A stretch of 64,000 nt of DNA from Litoreibacter arenae DSM 19593 (GTDB lineage Bacteria; Pseudomonadota; Alphaproteobacteria; Rhodobacterales; Rhodobacteraceae). Where the stretch lies: the NCBI RefSeq assembly GCF_000442275.2, contig NZ_KE557311.1:33311-97310 (forward strand), read 5' to 3'. The notes beneath the pieces are model-generated. The model did not search any database and was not told the origin of the DNA. It saw nothing but the letters and a program-made list of their open reading frames with translations. A program made the position numbers and the translations under genes. Within the stretch, counting starts at the first letter, position 1. Each line of letters opens with the position of its first letter. This document shows positions 26,786 through 40,016 of this stretch, one piece after another.

Positions 26786-27196
26786 TCATCGTTTTTCGAC
26801 GATTTCGCCCAAAATCTGACCCGCGATTTCCTCGCTCGCGTCGTTTGCGATGTCGCCCAACGTCACGATTCCCGCGATACGGCCCGCTTCATCCTTAACC
26901 ACGAGTTGGCGAATTTGCATATCCGCCATGAAGCGCGCAGCCTGTTCAATCGTATGGGCGGTGCGGCAGGTTACGACATGGCGCGTCATGATCGTCTTGA
27001 CCGGATTGTCGTCGGTCAAATGAGGCACCCAACGCAGCACGATATCACGATCCGTTATGATGCCGACAAGGTTCTCATCATCGCACACGGGCAACACACC
27101 GATATCAAACCCCTTCATCAAGGCCGCAGCTGCCCGGATGGATGTGTCCATAGAGACAGTCATCACAGGCTGGCGCATGATACGGCTTACCAACAT
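26786..27196 (-). CDS. Tandem CBS domain protein
   Basis: 136-residue protein made of two CBS motifs forming one Bateman module: VSRIMRQPVMTVSMDTSIRA with GVLPVCDDENLVGIITDRDI, then VKTIMTRHVVTCRTAHTIEQ with LVVKDEAGRIAGIVTLGDI. Such modules bind adenine nucleotides and sense energy charge. GGAGG seven nt before the ATG at 27196 sets the start. It lies 68 nt downstream of atpG on the same strand, so it may belong to the ATPase operon as an energy sensor. Confidence 0.9.
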   Translation of the reverse strand: MLVSRIMRQPVMTVSMDTSIRAAAALMKGFDIGVLPVCDDENLVGIITDRDIVLRWVPHLTDDNPVKTIMTRHVVTCRTAHTIEQAARFMADMQIRQLVVKDEAGRIAGIVTLGDIANDASEEIAGQILGEIVEKR

Positions 27197-27264
27197 TTCG
27201 GGACCTCCGGATCGCATCAAGACACTCTCTTCCCCGAAGCTACCCCGTATCAGGAGTGCCCGAA

Positions 27265-28179
27265 TTAACTTTGGGCAAGTTTCTGCTCCGTGGCTTCGCG
27301 GGCTTTTCTTTTGTCGCGATCCTTCAGCGCCTCGAAGCCGATAATGACGTCCAGAAGCTCCGTGGTGATGTCGCTTTGGCGGACCGCGCGCATCTCTCCG
27401 GTCAACGCCTCCAGTTGTTCATCTACCGAATGCTCTGCCTGCTGCATCCGCGCCAAACGGGCGGCGTTCTCGGTGACCAGCGCCTCGGCGGCGGCGCGGA
27501 ACATCTCGGCGAACAGGTAGCTGCGAATCAGGGCGGCCAGCAGGCGGTCGGGGGCAAGCCGGAACTGCGGCAGGCTGCGGGAGGCCCAAGGCCGATCCGC
27601 AAAACCGCGCGTCATGTCGGGGTCCAGCGGCAACAGGCGCTGCGACACGGGGCGTTGCTGGCCATGCTCGGCGCGTTGCATGAAGACGAGCGAGACGGCA
27701 ATGTCGTCCGCCCCGCTTTGGCGCACCCCGTCCAACAGGGTGATCAGACGCCCCGCCAGCCGCGCCAGCCCGTCGGCGGTTGCGGGTGGCAAAAGGGTGG
27801 TTTCGGGCGTCAGCCCCTGCCCCGCCAGCGCGTCTTCCATCTGCGCACCCACACAAATTACCCGCGCATCGGCACCGTGAAGGCGCAGCGCTTCCTCCGC
27901 CACGATCTCGTTATAGTTGCCGCATAACCCGTGGTCGGACCCGAAGACGATCACGATCCGCACCGCGTCAGTATCCGTCTCAATCGGCAGCGGGCCATGA
28001 CTTTGGACAAATGCGTGGAAGCCGTCCAGCACCGTGTCGCGGTAGGCCTCCATGGCTTGGGCCGCCTGCTCATAGGGCAGCGAGTTGATGGCCGACATAG
28101 TCTTCATCGTCCGCACGATGCCGCGAATGCTTTTCATCGTGTCCGTGCGGTGTGTCAGCAGCTCAAGCGTCTGGGCCAT
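27265..28179 (-). CDS. atpG: N-type ATPase gamma subunit
   Basis: 304-residue central-stalk subunit, last gene of the atpDCQRBEFAG operon. The N-terminal coiled coil is [20 protein letters not shown]; the middle has the [17 protein letters not shown] block; the C-terminal helix is [20 protein letters not shown]. It starts at 28179, overlapping atpA by 17 nt. The sequence is more divergent than housekeeping AtpG, as usual for the N-type branch. It couples nucleotide turnover in alpha3beta3 to c-ring rotation. Confidence 0.9.
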   Translation of the reverse strand: MAQTLELLTHRTDTMKSIRGIVRTMKTMSAINSLPYEQAAQAMEAYRDTVLDGFHAFVQSHGPLPIETDTDAVRIVIVFGSDHGLCGNYNEIVAEEALRLHGADARVICVGAQMEDALAGQGLTPETTLLPPATADGLARLAGRLITLLDGVRQSGADDIAVSLVFMQRAEHGQQRPVSQRLLPLDPDMTRGFADRPWASRSLPQFRLAPDRLLAALIRSYLFAEMFRAAAEALVTENAARLARMQQAEHSVDEQLEALTGEMRAVRQSDITTELLDVIIGFEALKDRDKRKAREATEQKLAQS

Positions 28180-29692
28180 CGGCTTTTTCCATCTGCGAAA
28201 TGGCCTCACGCGCGGCGGTCACGATGTCCGCGCGGCCCTCATCCGTCAGCTTTTCATCCTCGGCAATCAGCGCCGCAATGCCGCGATCATCCGCACGCAC
28301 TCCTGCGCGGATTGCGGTCATGGCGGCCACCGCTTGCCCCTCATTCATACCGTCGAGCAACCCTTCCATTGCCGCCACCAGCACCGCCAGTTGTTCATTG
28401 GCAGGCATCGGGTCACGCTCCGGCTGGCGCAGGGCGGTGCGCACTGCCGCGCCACGGGCGAGCCTTGCACGTGTGTCGTCATCCAGCCGCGTACCAAAAC
28501 GGGCGAACTCCTCCAGCTCCTCGAATTGCGACAGGGTCACGCGCAGGTTGCCCGCGACCTCGCGGAAGGCCCGGCTTTGCGCCTTGCCACCCACACGGCT
28601 AACCGAGACGCCCAGATCGACGGCGGGAAACTGGTTCGTGCGCACCAAGCGCGGCGACAGGTAAATCTGCCCGTCGGTGATCGAAATCAGGTTGGTGGGA
28701 ATGTAGGCCGACAGGTTCTCGGCCTGCGTCTCCACCACCGGCAGCGCGGTGATCGAGCCGTGGCCTTCGGTGAACTGCCCCGCCCGCTCCAGCAGGCGGG
28801 CGTGGACGTAGAAAATGTCACCGGGGAACGCCTCGCGGCCCGGCGGGCGGCGCAACAGCAGCGACAATTCGCGGTAGGCATGGGCGTGGTGGGTCAGATC
28901 GTCCATGATCACCAGCACATCGCGGCCTCTGGCGGCGAAACTCTCCGCCACGGACATGGCGGCGTAAGGGGCAATGTAGGCCAGCCCCGGCGCGTCCTCG
29001 TCGCCTGCGGAAATGATCACTGATTGCCCCATCATATCCCCGTCGCGGAGCGCGCCGATGACCTTGGCGACCGCGTCCCCGCGCTGGCCTATGGCGCAGT
29101 ATATGCAGATCACGCCAGTGTCTTTCTGGTTCAGGATCGTGTCGACCGCAATGGAGGTCTTGCCGGTCTGGCGGTCGCCGATGATCAGCTCCCGCTGGCC
29201 CAACCCCACAGGCACAGCCGCGTCCACCGCCTTCAGCCCCGTCGCAAGGGGTCGCGCCACGGCGGTGCGGTGCAGGATGTCGGGGGCCTCGGCCTCGATC
29301 GGGGCAAGGGTCGCAGTGTCCACGGGCCCCTGTTCGTCAAGCGGGTGGCCCATTGCGTCGACCACGCGGCCCAGAAGCGCAGGGCCCACAGGCACACTGA
29401 CCACCCGCCCCGTGCGGCGCACATCCTCGCCCGGCGAGACCTGCTCGGACGGGCCAAGCAGCACCACGCCAAGCCGCCCCGGCTCCAGATCGAACACGAT
29501 GCCGCGCACGCCGGAGGCGAATTCCAACAGCTCGTCCGCCAAGGCACGGGCAAGGCCCGAGACGATGGCAATGCCGTCACCCACCTCGGTCACGCGGCCA
29601 ATTTCACTGACCTGAGGCGCGGGCGGCGGGCTGTCGAGCAAAGCCTGAACCAGATCAGCTGTCGTAGGGGCGGCCATGACGTCATGCGGCAT
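28163..29692 (-). CDS. atpA: N-type ATPase alpha subunit
   Basis: 509-residue non-catalytic nucleotide-binding subunit. Walker A is GDRQTGKT at residues 172-179, Walker B-like is [17 protein letters not shown], and the arginine-finger region is [19 protein letters not shown]. The start at 29692 has AAAGG eight nt upstream and overlaps atpF by 11 nt; an ATG at 29677 is an alternative. The order after atpF and before atpG, with no delta subunit gene, is diagnostic for the N-type operon. Confidence 0.95.
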   Translation of the reverse strand: MPHDVMAAPTTADLVQALLDSPPPAPQVSEIGRVTEVGDGIAIVSGLARALADELLEFASGVRGIVFDLEPGRLGVVLLGPSEQVSPGEDVRRTGRVVSVPVGPALLGRVVDAMGHPLDEQGPVDTATLAPIEAEAPDILHRTAVARPLATGLKAVDAAVPVGLGQRELIIGDRQTGKTSIAVDTILNQKDTGVICIYCAIGQRGDAVAKVIGALRDGDMMGQSVIISAGDEDAPGLAYIAPYAAMSVAESFAARGRDVLVIMDDLTHHAHAYRELSLLLRRPPGREAFPGDIFYVHARLLERAGQFTEGHGSITALPVVETQAENLSAYIPTNLISITDGQIYLSPRLVRTNQFPAVDLGVSVSRVGGKAQSRAFREVAGNLRVTLSQFEELEEFARFGTRLDDDTRARLARGAAVRTALRQPERDPMPANEQLAVLVAAMEGLLDGMNEGQAVAAMTAIRAGVRADDRGIAALIAEDEKLTDEGRADIVTAAREAISQMEKADGPDA

Positions 29693-30446
29693 CGCTGAGA
29701 CCTTTCATCGCCTGCCCACCGCGGTCTTCCAGCATCTCGTCCAACCCGTCGAGATAGCTGTCGATGGTCCACGCCACCTGCGCGCCACCCAGTCGCAGGC
29801 TCAGGCCGGGCGACAGGGTGTCGTCGGTGTCAAACCGCAAGGTGACCTCCGGCAGGATCGCCGCAAGCGCGTCGCGCAGGCGGGCTTGCTCCGCATCAGG
29901 CAACGGATCGCGGGTCAGCGCCACGGCCTCGCGCGCATCGCCCGCCGCATCGCGCAGACTTCCGGCCTGATCCTTCAGGCGGGCTGCGGCATGGGCCACG
30001 ATTTGCTGCTCCAGCGTCGTGTCGGCCAGATCGGACAACGCCTTGCCCGTCAACGCCACAAGCGCGGATGCGCCAGTTTGATGCAGCTGGGCGGAGTAGG
30101 CGCGCGCCTCCTCCGCGCGGTGCTTTTCGCGCTCCGCCTGCTCGTCAGCCAGACGCGCGCGGGCCTCGGCCAGCAGCGCGTCGCGTTCCGCCTCGGCGGT
30201 GTGGCGCACTTTTTCCAGCATCTCGGACTTGCTGGCCCGCAGGTCGGCAATCTCGGCCTTGTATTTCGCCTCGGTCTGCTGCGCCTCGGTGCGGATTGCC
30301 TGCGCTTCGCCCATGCGGGTGGAGATCTCTTCCTCCCGCGCGTCGATGCCGTCCAGAATAGGCCGGTAGAGAAACCGTTTCAGCAGCCAGATCAGAACCA
30401 GAAAGTTGACGATCTGGGCCCCGACCGTAATCCAGTCAATCGACAT
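29682..30446 (-). CDS. atpF: N-type ATPase b subunit (delta-substituting, long form)
   Basis: 254-residue peripheral-stalk subunit: one N-terminal membrane helix ([20 protein letters not shown]), a long charged coiled coil (about residues 30-150), and a C-terminal globular region. Housekeeping b subunits are about 160-180 residues. The extra C-terminal part fits the view that N-type enzymes lack a separate delta subunit and replace it with an extended b. It starts at 30446, 4 nt after the atpE stop; an upstream in-frame ATG would lie inside atpE. Confidence 0.9.
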   Translation of the reverse strand: MSIDWITVGAQIVNFLVLIWLLKRFLYRPILDGIDAREEEISTRMGEAQAIRTEAQQTEAKYKAEIADLRASKSEMLEKVRHTAEAERDALLAEARARLADEQAEREKHRAEEARAYSAQLHQTGASALVALTGKALSDLADTTLEQQIVAHAAARLKDQAGSLRDAAGDAREAVALTRDPLPDAEQARLRDALAAILPEVTLRFDTDDTLSPGLSLRLGGAQVAWTIDSYLDGLDEMLEDRGGQAMKGLSDAA

Positions 30447-30450
30447 GGGT

Positions 30451-30741
30451 TCAGCCCCCCGCACCTTGCTGCGCAGCCTCAAGGGCGACGTTCCAGAACG
30501 GGTTGGCGAACAGCAGGATCATGGCGACCACGAAGCAATAGATGGCGGTGGATTCGATCATGGCGAGGCTGACGAACAGGGTCCGCGACAGGGTCGAGGC
30601 CGCATCGGGTTGTTGCGCAATGGCGCTAAGGGCAGTCGACGCCGCGCGTCCCTCGCCCAGTGCAGGGCCAAGTGCGCCGAACGACACGGTCAGGCCCGCC
30701 GTAAAGATAGAGATGGCGGCGATGATGGAGAGGTCGGTCAT
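30451..30741 (-). CDS. atpE: N-type ATPase c subunit (rotor ring)
   Basis: 96-residue hairpin of two membrane helices forming the rotor ring. Helix 1 has GPALGEGRA with Glu30; helix 2 has AMIESTAIY with Glu63, Ser64 and Thr65. The EST triplet is the sodium-binding signature known from sodium-translocating c rings, but the additional Glu30 in helix 1 gives the double carboxylate found in N-type rings, at least one of which has been reported to be proton-selective. The coupling ion is therefore open. It overlaps atpB by 4 nt. Confidence 0.94.
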   Translation of the reverse strand: MTDLSIIAAISIFTAGLTVSFGALGPALGEGRAASTALSAIAQQPDAASTLSRTLFVSLAMIESTAIYCFVVAMILLFANPFWNVALEAAQQGAGG

Positions 30742-31442
30742 GGGATGTCCTTTGCAGCTTCGGTCGTGTCGGGCGATGGCGCGTCTGCGGTCGCCGACGA
30801 GATATAAACGGTGGCCAGAATGGCGAAGATATAGGCCTGGATCACGCCGGTCAGCAGACCCAGCATGTCCATCAGCACCGGAAAGAAGAACGGCGCGACG
30901 CCAAGCAGGATGGCGGCAATGACCGCCCCGCTCATGATGTTGCCATACAGGCGGATCGCCAGCGACAGGCTACGGGAGATTTCGCTGATGATGTTGAAGG
31001 GCAGCATGATGACCGACGGCTCGATATAGGTCTTGAGGTAGCCGCCGATCCCGCGACTGCTGACGCCGAACATCGGCACCGCGATCAGCACCGACAGCGC
31101 CAGCGCGGCTGTCGTCGAAAGCGACGCGGTGGGCGTGTCGAACCCGGGCACCACGGTCAGCAGGTTGGCGGTGACGATGAACAGGAACAGCGTGCCGGTG
31201 AAATACAGCAGGCGGCGGTCGCGGCGTCCGGTGATCTCGGCGATCTGGCCGACGATCAGGCCCACGATGACCTCCAGCGTCGTGCGCCACCTGTTGGGCG
31301 GGACGTCAGGGCGCAGGTTCCAGGTGATCAGCGCGGACACGCCGGTCAGCACCAGCATGATCAGCCATGTGTTGAAGATGGTGGCGTTGATGGCGATGCC
31401 GCCCAACGAGAAAACGGTCGTGGTGTCGGGGGTCAGCTCCAC
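30738..31442 (-). CDS. atpB: N-type ATPase a subunit
   Basis: 234-residue stator with 5-6 membrane helices. The essential arginine is Arg164 in LAIRLYGNIMSG, facing the c ring. Other family signs are LLYFTGTLFLFIVTANLLTV and ILATVYIS at the end. The start is a GTG at 31442, supported by GGAGG seven nt upstream and a 10-nt overlap with atpR; the protein then begins MELTPDTTTVFS. Confidence 0.92.
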   Translation of the reverse strand: MELTPDTTTVFSLGGIAINATIFNTWLIMLVLTGVSALITWNLRPDVPPNRWRTTLEVIVGLIVGQIAEITGRRDRRLLYFTGTLFLFIVTANLLTVVPGFDTPTASLSTTAALALSVLIAVPMFGVSSRGIGGYLKTYIEPSVIMLPFNIISEISRSLSLAIRLYGNIMSGAVIAAILLGVAPFFFPVLMDMLGLLTGVIQAYIFAILATVYISSATADAPSPDTTEAAKDIP

Positions 31443-31735
31443 GGCGCGGCCTCCTTCGGGGGGCGGGCGAAGGCCAGCACGACGAAACGGGTAACCAGAA
31501 AGGCCAGCGCGAAGCCTGCAAGCGCCGCCAGACCCTGCGTGGTCATCCACCACACAAGCCCCAGAAGTGCCGCGATCCGCAGCGCCGCGCTCAGTAGCAA
31601 CACGGATGTGGGGCGGGCGGTGCGCAGCGCCAGCCGCATCCCGAACGCAAGGCCCGCAAAGAACAGCGCGGCGGCAAATGTGCCCGCCAAAGCGCCAAAC
31701 CCGAACAGGGTCCAGTCAATCGCAATCATGCTCAT
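31433..31735 (-). CDS. atpR: N-type ATPase accessory subunit AtpR
   Basis: 100-residue membrane protein with about three helices (WTLFGFGALAGTFAAALFFA, VLLLSAALRIAALLGLVWW, ALAGFALAFLVTRFVVLAFA). This subunit is found only in N-type operons between atpQ and atpB. Its helices carry arginines (R in AALRIA and VTRF) thought to face the c-ring carboxylates during assembly. The start at 31735 overlaps the atpQ stop by 4 nt. Confidence 0.88.
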   Translation of the reverse strand: MSMIAIDWTLFGFGALAGTFAAALFFAGLAFGMRLALRTARPTSVLLLSAALRIAALLGLVWWMTTQGLAALAGFALAFLVTRFVVLAFARPPKEAAPWS

Positions 31736-32009
31736 TCCCCTTCCTTCCCGATCCAACCCCACGCGATGAACGCCCCCAGAACCACGCCACCCAGAAGCAG
31801 CGCGATGGTCCAGGAGAAGTTCTGCGGGGCCAGCCCGTCCAGCCAAAGTCCCAGAAAGATGCCGATCAAAGTCGGCACGGCGATTGACCAGCCGATCATC
31901 CCGAAGGTGCCGATACCGCGCAGCGGGCTTGGGCCGGGATCGTCACGCGCGTCCTTCTTGCGGCGGGCGCGTTGGCCGATCTCCTTGGTGGTTTTGTCGT
32001 CGTCGCGGG

Positions 32010-32013
<4 letters not shown>
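31732..32013 (-). CDS. atpQ: N-type ATPase accessory subunit AtpQ (AtpZ/AtpI-like)
   Basis: 93-residue protein: a charged cytoplasmic N-terminus (KTTKEIGQRARRKKDARDD) and two membrane helices (FGMIGWSIAVPTLIGIFLGL and FSWTIALLLGGVVLGAFIAW). It resembles AtpI/AtpZ assembly factors and may help ring assembly or bind magnesium or calcium. It overlaps atpC at its start by 4 nt and atpR at its end by 4 nt. Confidence 0.88.
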
Positions 32014-34589
<2,576 letters not shown>

Positions 34590-34610
34590 GGCGATTTTCC
34601 TCTCGTTAGT

Positions 34611-35174
34611 TCAAGCAAAAGTGCCGGCTTGCGCGTCCAGCGTGCGCAGGCGGAAGCCCAACACCATGAACAGGACGCCGAACAGAATGGCGTAGATGCC
34701 GATGATCCAGACCAGCGTGATCAGCCCGACCTGCGGCACTGCAACAAGCAAGCCGCCGAACAGGATCGACATGACGCCGCCCAGGATCAGAATCCACTCG
34801 CCGGTGATCTCCTTGCGGATCTGGAAGGCCAGCACGATCCGCAGAAGCCCACCCACGACGGCCCATGCCGCAATGAACATCAGAAGAACCAGCGCCGTGA
34901 CGCCGGGCCAGAACAGCGTCAGCACACCGACGACGATCCCGAGGGTCGATTCAAGCACCAGCGGCCAGATCCGTTTCAGCCTGTCGCGGTAGCGGATAGC
35001 GTCGATCAGCCCGAAAATGCCGTCGGCGAACACATAGGCACCGAACAGGGTGACCAGCACGGCCAGCGTCAGCGCGGGCCACGCAAAGGCCATGATCCCC
35101 AGTACGATGGCGGCGACGCCGCGCAGCAGGAAAATCCACCAGCTGCGTTGCAAATAATCAATCATCTCGTTCAT
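34611..35174 (-). CDS. HdeD family membrane protein
   Basis: 187-residue protein with six membrane helices in three similar pairs (WWIFLLRGVAAIVLGIMAFA, LVLESTLGIVVGVLTLFW, WILILGGVMSILFGGLLVA). HdeD-type proteins are linked to acid stress in enterics. The start at 35174 has AAGGA eight nt upstream and lies 14 nt past the arcC stop; two other ATGs lie just upstream. In the arc operon, which produces ammonia, an acid-stress role would make sense, but this is inference. Confidence 0.85.
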   Translation of the reverse strand: MNEMIDYLQRSWWIFLLRGVAAIVLGIMAFAWPALTLAVLVTLFGAYVFADGIFGLIDAIRYRDRLKRIWPLVLESTLGIVVGVLTLFWPGVTALVLLMFIAAWAVVGGLLRIVLAFQIRKEITGEWILILGGVMSILFGGLLVAVPQVGLITLVWIIGIYAILFGVLFMVLGFRLRTLDAQAGTFA

Positions 35175-35188
35175 GTCTTTCATCCTTC

Positions 35189-36106
35189 TCAATCGGGTAT
35201 ATTCGGGACCACGCAGGTGCCCGCCCGTCTTTCCAGTATCTCGACCGCCTGATCCAACCGCCCGATGCCCGCCAGCCCGCCTTGCGAAGCAAAGGCTGCG
35301 GCGGCTTCCATCTTCGGGCCCATGGAGCCTGCGGGCAGCTCGAGCGCGCGCGCCTCGTCCGGCGTCAGCGTGTCGATCCGCTCTTGATCATCACTACCGA
35401 AGTTGCGGTAGACCGCATTAACGTCGGTCAACAAAAGCAGCGCATCTGCCTTCAACTCCCGCGCCAGCAGGGCGCTGGCCGCGTCCTTGTCGATCACCGC
35501 CTCGATACCGCTCAGGCTGCCATCGCGCTGGCGCAATACGGGAATGCCGCCGCCGCCGGTGCAGATCACGATCACGCCCCGATCCAGCAGCAGTTGCAGC
35601 ACCCGCATGTCAGGTATTTCCTGCGGCACCGGAGAGGCCACCACGCGGCGCCATTTCTCGCCGTCCTGCGCGATGGTCCAGCCTGCGGCCTTGGCGCGGG
35701 CCTCGGCCTCCTCGCGCTCGTAGACGGGGCCGATGAACTTGGTGGGCTTCTGGAAGGTGGGGTCTCTGCCGTCGACCAGAACCTGCGTCAGCAAGGTCGC
35801 CACGGCGTATTCATGGTCCAGCGCGTTCTCCAGCTCCTGCTCGATCATATAGCCGATCATGCCGCCGGTCTCCGCCCCCAGCACATCCAGCGGGTAGGCC
35901 TCGTCCGGTCGGTAGGCCGCGCCTTGCAGCGCCAGCAGACCCACCTGCGGGCCGTTGCCATGGGTGACCACCAGACGGTGCCCCGCCCGCACGATCCGCG
36001 CCAAAGCGGCAGCCGCGGTGCGGACATTGGCCCGCTGGTTTTCGGCGGTCAGGGGCTCCCCGCGCTTCAACAGCGCGTTGCCCCCAAGGGCTGCAACGAC
36101 AAGCAT
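35189..36106 (-). CDS. arcC: Carbamate kinase
   Basis: 305-residue amino-acid-kinase-fold enzyme that makes ATP from carbamoyl phosphate and ADP, releasing ammonia and CO2. Motifs: [15 protein letters not shown] at the start, [39 protein letters not shown] and [14 protein letters not shown]. It starts 3 nt after arcB in the catabolic order arcD-arcA-arcB-arcC and gives the ATP yield of the arginine deiminase pathway. Confidence 0.96.
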   Translation of the reverse strand: MLVVAALGGNALLKRGEPLTAENQRANVRTAAAALARIVRAGHRLVVTHGNGPQVGLLALQGAAYRPDEAYPLDVLGAETGGMIGYMIEQELENALDHEYAVATLLTQVLVDGRDPTFQKPTKFIGPVYEREEAEARAKAAGWTIAQDGEKWRRVVASPVPQEIPDMRVLQLLLDRGVIVICTGGGGIPVLRQRDGSLSGIEAVIDKDAASALLARELKADALLLLTDVNAVYRNFGSDDQERIDTLTPDEARALELPAGSMGPKMEAAAAFASQGGLAGIGRLDQAVEILERRAGTCVVPNIPD

Positions 36107-36109
36107 GGC

Positions 36110-37111
36110 CTACGCCCCCAACGTGGCGACCAGAACCGCCTTGATCGTGTGCATCCGGTTTTCTGCCTGATCGAACACGATGGACGCGGGGGACTCGAAC
36201 ACCTCTTCCGTTACCTCCATCGCGTCGAGGCCGAACTCGTCCTTCATCTCCTGACCCACCGTGGTGTCGGTGTTGTGGAAAGCAGGCAGGCAATGCATGA
36301 ACTTCACCCGCGGGTTGCCGCTTCTGATCATCATGCCGGAGTTGACCTGGTAGGGTTTCAACAGCTCGATCCGCTCGGCCCATTTGTCCTTGCTTTCGCC
36401 CATAGAGACCCAGACGTCGGTATAGATGAAATCAACGTCCACCACCGCGCTGTCCACGTCATCGGTCACGGTGATCCGTGCGCCGGTTTCCCTCGCGATC
36501 GCCCGCGCCTCGTCGCGGATGGCTTGGTCGGGCCACAGGCTTTTTGGCGCGCACAAGCGCACATCCATGCCCATCTTGGCACCGCCCAGCAACAGGCTAC
36601 AGCCCATGTTGTTTGCCGCGTCGCCCATGAAACAAAAGGAAAGCTCGCGTAGCGGCTTCTCGGCGTGCTCCTGCATCGTCAGGAAATCAGCGAGGATCTG
36701 GGTCGGGTGGAACTCGTCCGTCAGCCCGTTATAGACCGGCACGCCGGACCAGTCGGCGAGCGTCTGCACAATCTCCTGTCCGAAACCGCGATACTCGATC
36801 GCGTCATAGACGCGGCCCAGCACGCGGGCGGTGTCCTTGACGGTTTCCTTGTGCCCCATGTGGTTGCCCGACGGCCCAAGATAGGTGACGGTCGCGCCCT
36901 GATCATGGGCCGCCACCTCGAAGCCCACGCGGGTGCGGGTGCTGTCCTTCTCGAAGATCAGCGCAATTTCGCGGCCCTTCAACAAAGGCACCTCGGTGCC
37001 AGCGTATTTCGCGGCCTTGAGGTCGGCGGACAGCTTCAGCAGGAAGCCGATTTCTTGCGGGCTGAAGTCGCGCAAGGTCAGGAAATGGCGGTTTTTCAGG
37101 TTGAAAGCCAT
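36110..37111 (-). CDS. arcB: Ornithine carbamoyltransferase, catabolic
   Basis: 333-residue transcarbamoylase. The carbamoyl-phosphate motif is in [19 protein letters not shown], the ornithine loop in [18 protein letters not shown], and the active-site Cys in [11 protein letters not shown]. In this pathway it runs phosphorolysis of citrulline to ornithine and carbamoyl phosphate. The start at 37111 lies 14 nt after the arcA stop with GGAGA upstream. Its position between arcA and arcC marks it as the catabolic rather than the biosynthetic enzyme. Confidence 0.96.
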   Translation of the reverse strand: MAFNLKNRHFLTLRDFSPQEIGFLLKLSADLKAAKYAGTEVPLLKGREIALIFEKDSTRTRVGFEVAAHDQGATVTYLGPSGNHMGHKETVKDTARVLGRVYDAIEYRGFGQEIVQTLADWSGVPVYNGLTDEFHPTQILADFLTMQEHAEKPLRELSFCFMGDAANNMGCSLLLGGAKMGMDVRLCAPKSLWPDQAIRDEARAIARETGARITVTDDVDSAVVDVDFIYTDVWVSMGESKDKWAERIELLKPYQVNSGMMIRSGNPRVKFMHCLPAFHNTDTTVGQEMKDEFGLDAMEVTEEVFESPASIVFDQAENRMHTIKAVLVATLGA

Positions 37112-37125
37112 GGTATTGTCTCCTT

Positions 37126-38355
37126 CTACACCGCGTCGCGGATGGTGGGGCAGGACATGCAGCGGCTGCCACCGCGTCCGCGTCCAAGCTCGGCACCGGG
37201 CATCTCGATCACCTCGATGCCCATCGCACGCAGGGCCGCGTTGGTGTCGTCGTTGCGGTCGTAGCCCATGACCAGACCGGGGCGCAGGGCCAGCACGTTG
37301 TTGCCGTCGTTCCACTGCTCGCGGGCCTGCTCGAACGGGTCAGTGCCGCCGGTGGGCACGACGTTGAGTTTTTTGAACCCCATCACATCAGCCACGACGT
37401 CGAACATCGGGCGGGGGTCATGGCGCATGTCCAGCGGCTTGCTGCCCTCGCCGGGATGCAGGTCGTAGCAGGTCATCTCGTCCGCGACCTCCTTGAAGCT
37501 GGTAACCACGTCGCCGCCGCAGAAGGTGAACACCGTATCAAGGTGCATCGCGGCGCGGGATTTTGGCATCTGGCAGGCGACCACACGGGTCGCGCGTCCG
37601 TCGTCGAACAGTGCCTCGGCCAGAAGTCCCACGGCCTGCGGCGAGGTCCGCTCCCCCATGCCGACCAGCACGACGCCATTGCCCACAGGCATCATGTCGC
37701 CGCCCTCCAGCGTGGCCAGGCCGTAATCCTTCAGCGGGTCGCCCCAGATCACCTCGACCTTGCCCGCGAATTTCGGGTGGAACTTGTAGATCGCCGCCGT
37801 CAGCAGCGTCTCGGGGCGGCGGGCCTGCCAATACATCGGGTTCAGCGTGACGCCGCCGTAAACCCACGCAGAGTTGTCGCGAGTGAACAGGAAGTTCGGC
37901 AGGGGCGGCAGGATGAAGCCGTGATGGCCGAGATAGGCGCCCAGCATGCTTTCCGTGTCAAACGGCACATCCGAGACGGTCAGCCCCCCGATCAGGAATC
38001 TGGACAGGTCCGCACCGGGCAGCTCGTTCATCCATGCGCGCAACTCGCGCTCCATGCCGACACCGACATGGATTGCCGCAATGCGGTGGTCCAGCACCCA
38101 TTTGCGGGCCTCTGTGATGTCCAGCGTCTCGGCCAGCAGCGCGCCGGTTTCCAGCACCTCGACGCCCTCTTTGGTCATGGCAGCACCAAATTCATCATGG
38201 TCTTTCTGCGCCTGCTTGACCCAGAACACATCGTCGAACAGCAGGTCTTCGCAATTGTCGGGTGTCAGGCGGCGATGGGCCAGACCGGGGCGGCAGATGA
38301 TCACCTGCCGCAGTTTGCCGGTTTCGGAATACACCCCGAGGTTGTGGTCAGTCAT
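37126..38355 (-). CDS. arcA: Arginine deiminase
   Basis: 409-residue enzyme that converts arginine to citrulline and ammonia. Pentein-fold motifs: [57 protein letters not shown], and the nucleophile Cys399 in GGSRCMSCP at the C-terminus. GAAAGGAAA sets the start at 38355. It is the first step of the arc pathway, and the end product ammonia also counters acid. Confidence 0.97.
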   Translation of the reverse strand: MTDHNLGVYSETGKLRQVIICRPGLAHRRLTPDNCEDLLFDDVFWVKQAQKDHDEFGAAMTKEGVEVLETGALLAETLDITEARKWVLDHRIAAIHVGVGMERELRAWMNELPGADLSRFLIGGLTVSDVPFDTESMLGAYLGHHGFILPPLPNFLFTRDNSAWVYGGVTLNPMYWQARRPETLLTAAIYKFHPKFAGKVEVIWGDPLKDYGLATLEGGDMMPVGNGVVLVGMGERTSPQAVGLLAEALFDDGRATRVVACQMPKSRAAMHLDTVFTFCGGDVVTSFKEVADEMTCYDLHPGEGSKPLDMRHDPRPMFDVVADVMGFKKLNVVPTGGTDPFEQAREQWNDGNNVLALRPGLVMGYDRNDDTNAALRAMGIEVIEMPGAELGRGRGGSRCMSCPTIRDAV

Positions 38356-38371
38356 GTCGTTTCCTTTCAGG

Positions 38372-39814
38372 TCAGAGCAGCGCGCCAACGCTGAGTGCAG
38401 CGGAGATAAACACCAGCAAGATCAGCATCAGCGGCCAGATGAATACGATCCAGCGGTCATAGGACACGCGCCCGATGGCCAGCCCGCCGATCACCACGGC
38501 AAAGGTCGGGTTAATCAGGTTCACCAGCCCGTTTGCGGATTGATACGCCGTCACGACAAGATCGCGCCCGACGCCGGCGAAGTCTGCCAGCGGGGCCAGA
38601 ATTGGCATCGACAGAACCGCCAGACCGGAGGAGGACGGCACGAAAAAGCTCATCCCGATCTCGATCCAGAACATCAGGTTGATGAAGGCCAGATCGCCCA
38701 GGCCGCCCAGCGTCTGCTCGGCGCTGAACAGGATCGTATCGGCAATCAACCCCTGCTCCATGATGACCACGATGCCCCGCGCCAGCCCGACCACAAGGGC
38801 CACGCCCAGCAGGTCGCGTGCGCCGTCCACGAAGGCGCCGGTCAGCTTCTTCTCGCCCATGCGGGCGACCACGCCGACCACGATTGCCGCCCCGAGGAAC
38901 AGCGCGCTCATGCGGGCCATCCACCAGTCCTGCGTGGACACGCCCCAGATCATCACGGCGAAGGTCGCGGCGAACAGCACCAGAATAATCTGCTGCGTGC
39001 GGGTCAGGGTCGCCTCGTCGTCATCTGCGTCTGCAAGGAACAGCTTGCGGTGCGCGTCGGCCTGTTTGGAGACGACCGAGCGGGCGGGATCATTCTTCAC
39101 CTTCTGCGCGTAGCGCATGACGTACGCGGCACAGATCGCCAGCCCGCCCAGCAGGATCAGCACCCGCAACATGATGCCGTCGGTGAACGGAATACCCGCC
39201 GCGTCGGAGGCGATAACAGTCGCAAACGGGTTGATGGTCGAGCCCAGCGTGCCGATGCCCGCCCCGATCAGAATGATCGCCACCCCCGTCACCGCGTCAT
39301 AGCCTGCGGCAATCATCACGGGGATCAGGATGGCATAGAAGGCCAGCGTTTCCTCGGCCATGCCGTAGGTCGTGCCGCCCAAAGCAAACAGCGACATCAT
39401 GATCGGGATCATCCAGATCTCGCGTCCCTTCATGCGGGTCATCGCGGTGCGGATGCCGGTGTCGATCGAGCCGGTGGCGTTCACCACGCCCAGAAACCCG
39501 CCCAGAAACAGCACGAACAGCGCCACGTCGATGGCGTTGGCCGCGTAGCTGTCCGGGTCATAGAACCCCGCAATCGGGGCCAGCATCACCGCAACGAAGC
39601 CCTGCGGGTTGGCGTCGACCTGCTTGTAGGTGCCGGCCACGGCGATTTCGCGCCCGACCTCCTCGCTCATGATGCGGTCGTATTGACCTGCCGGAATGAT
39701 CCAGGTCAGCACCGCGACGAGGATGATCAGCAGGAATAGAATGGTGTAGGCCGTAGGGAAGCGTGAGGCGAGGTCGTCCTCGGGGTCACGCGCGGCTTGC
39801 GTCTCATCGGTCAT
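38372..39814 (-). CDS. YfcC-family membrane transporter, probable arginine/ornithine exchanger (ArcD-like)
   Basis: 480-residue protein with about 12-13 membrane helices and the YfcC/DcuC-like pattern: [60 protein letters not shown] and [20 protein letters not shown]. Many arc operons in bacteria carry this family in place of the classical APC-type ArcD. GGAAGGAGA precedes the ATG at 39814. It is the promoter-proximal gene of the arc operon. Arginine/ornithine exchange is inferred from context. Confidence 0.82.
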   Translation of the reverse strand: MTDETQAARDPEDDLASRFPTAYTILFLLIILVAVLTWIIPAGQYDRIMSEEVGREIAVAGTYKQVDANPQGFVAVMLAPIAGFYDPDSYAANAIDVALFVLFLGGFLGVVNATGSIDTGIRTAMTRMKGREIWMIPIMMSLFALGGTTYGMAEETLAFYAILIPVMIAAGYDAVTGVAIILIGAGIGTLGSTINPFATVIASDAAGIPFTDGIMLRVLILLGGLAICAAYVMRYAQKVKNDPARSVVSKQADAHRKLFLADADDDEATLTRTQQIILVLFAATFAVMIWGVSTQDWWMARMSALFLGAAIVVGVVARMGEKKLTGAFVDGARDLLGVALVVGLARGIVVIMEQGLIADTILFSAEQTLGGLGDLAFINLMFWIEIGMSFFVPSSSGLAVLSMPILAPLADFAGVGRDLVVTAYQSANGLVNLINPTFAVVIGGLAIGRVSYDRWIVFIWPLMLILLVFISAALSVGALL

Positions 39815-39933
39815 GGATCGTCTCCTTCCAATGGTAGCGTCAGGACCAATGGAATGCGTCCGATTGCGGCAGCACGCATTAACCCCCGTCAACTGCGGCA
39901 ATCAGGGACCGCACTGCGTTTATTGATCAGAAC

Positions 39934-39947
39934 TTGACCTAGATTAA
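39934..39947. promoter_or_regulatory. FNR/CRP-like box between arcD-like and phasin-like genes
   Basis: TTGACCTAGATTAA resembles the FNR-type consensus TTGAT-N4-ATCAA with two mismatches and correct 4-nt spacing. It lies in the 202-bp divergent gap, 120 bp before the arcD-like start and 70 bp before the phasin-like start. Oxygen-dependent control of the arc operon is well known in other bacteria; here it is a prediction. Confidence 0.45.
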
Positions 39948-40016
39948 TGTGTGCCCCGGTCTTTCGAACGACTGTGACGTGGGCAAACCGCCCTATCCCA
40001 CGGAAAGGACGATCAA

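Noticed and set aside
37946..39739. A 597-codon open plus-strand frame
   Set aside because: It lies opposite arcA and the arcD-like gene, is rich in His/Gln/Arg as typical of antisense frames, and has no ribosome site.
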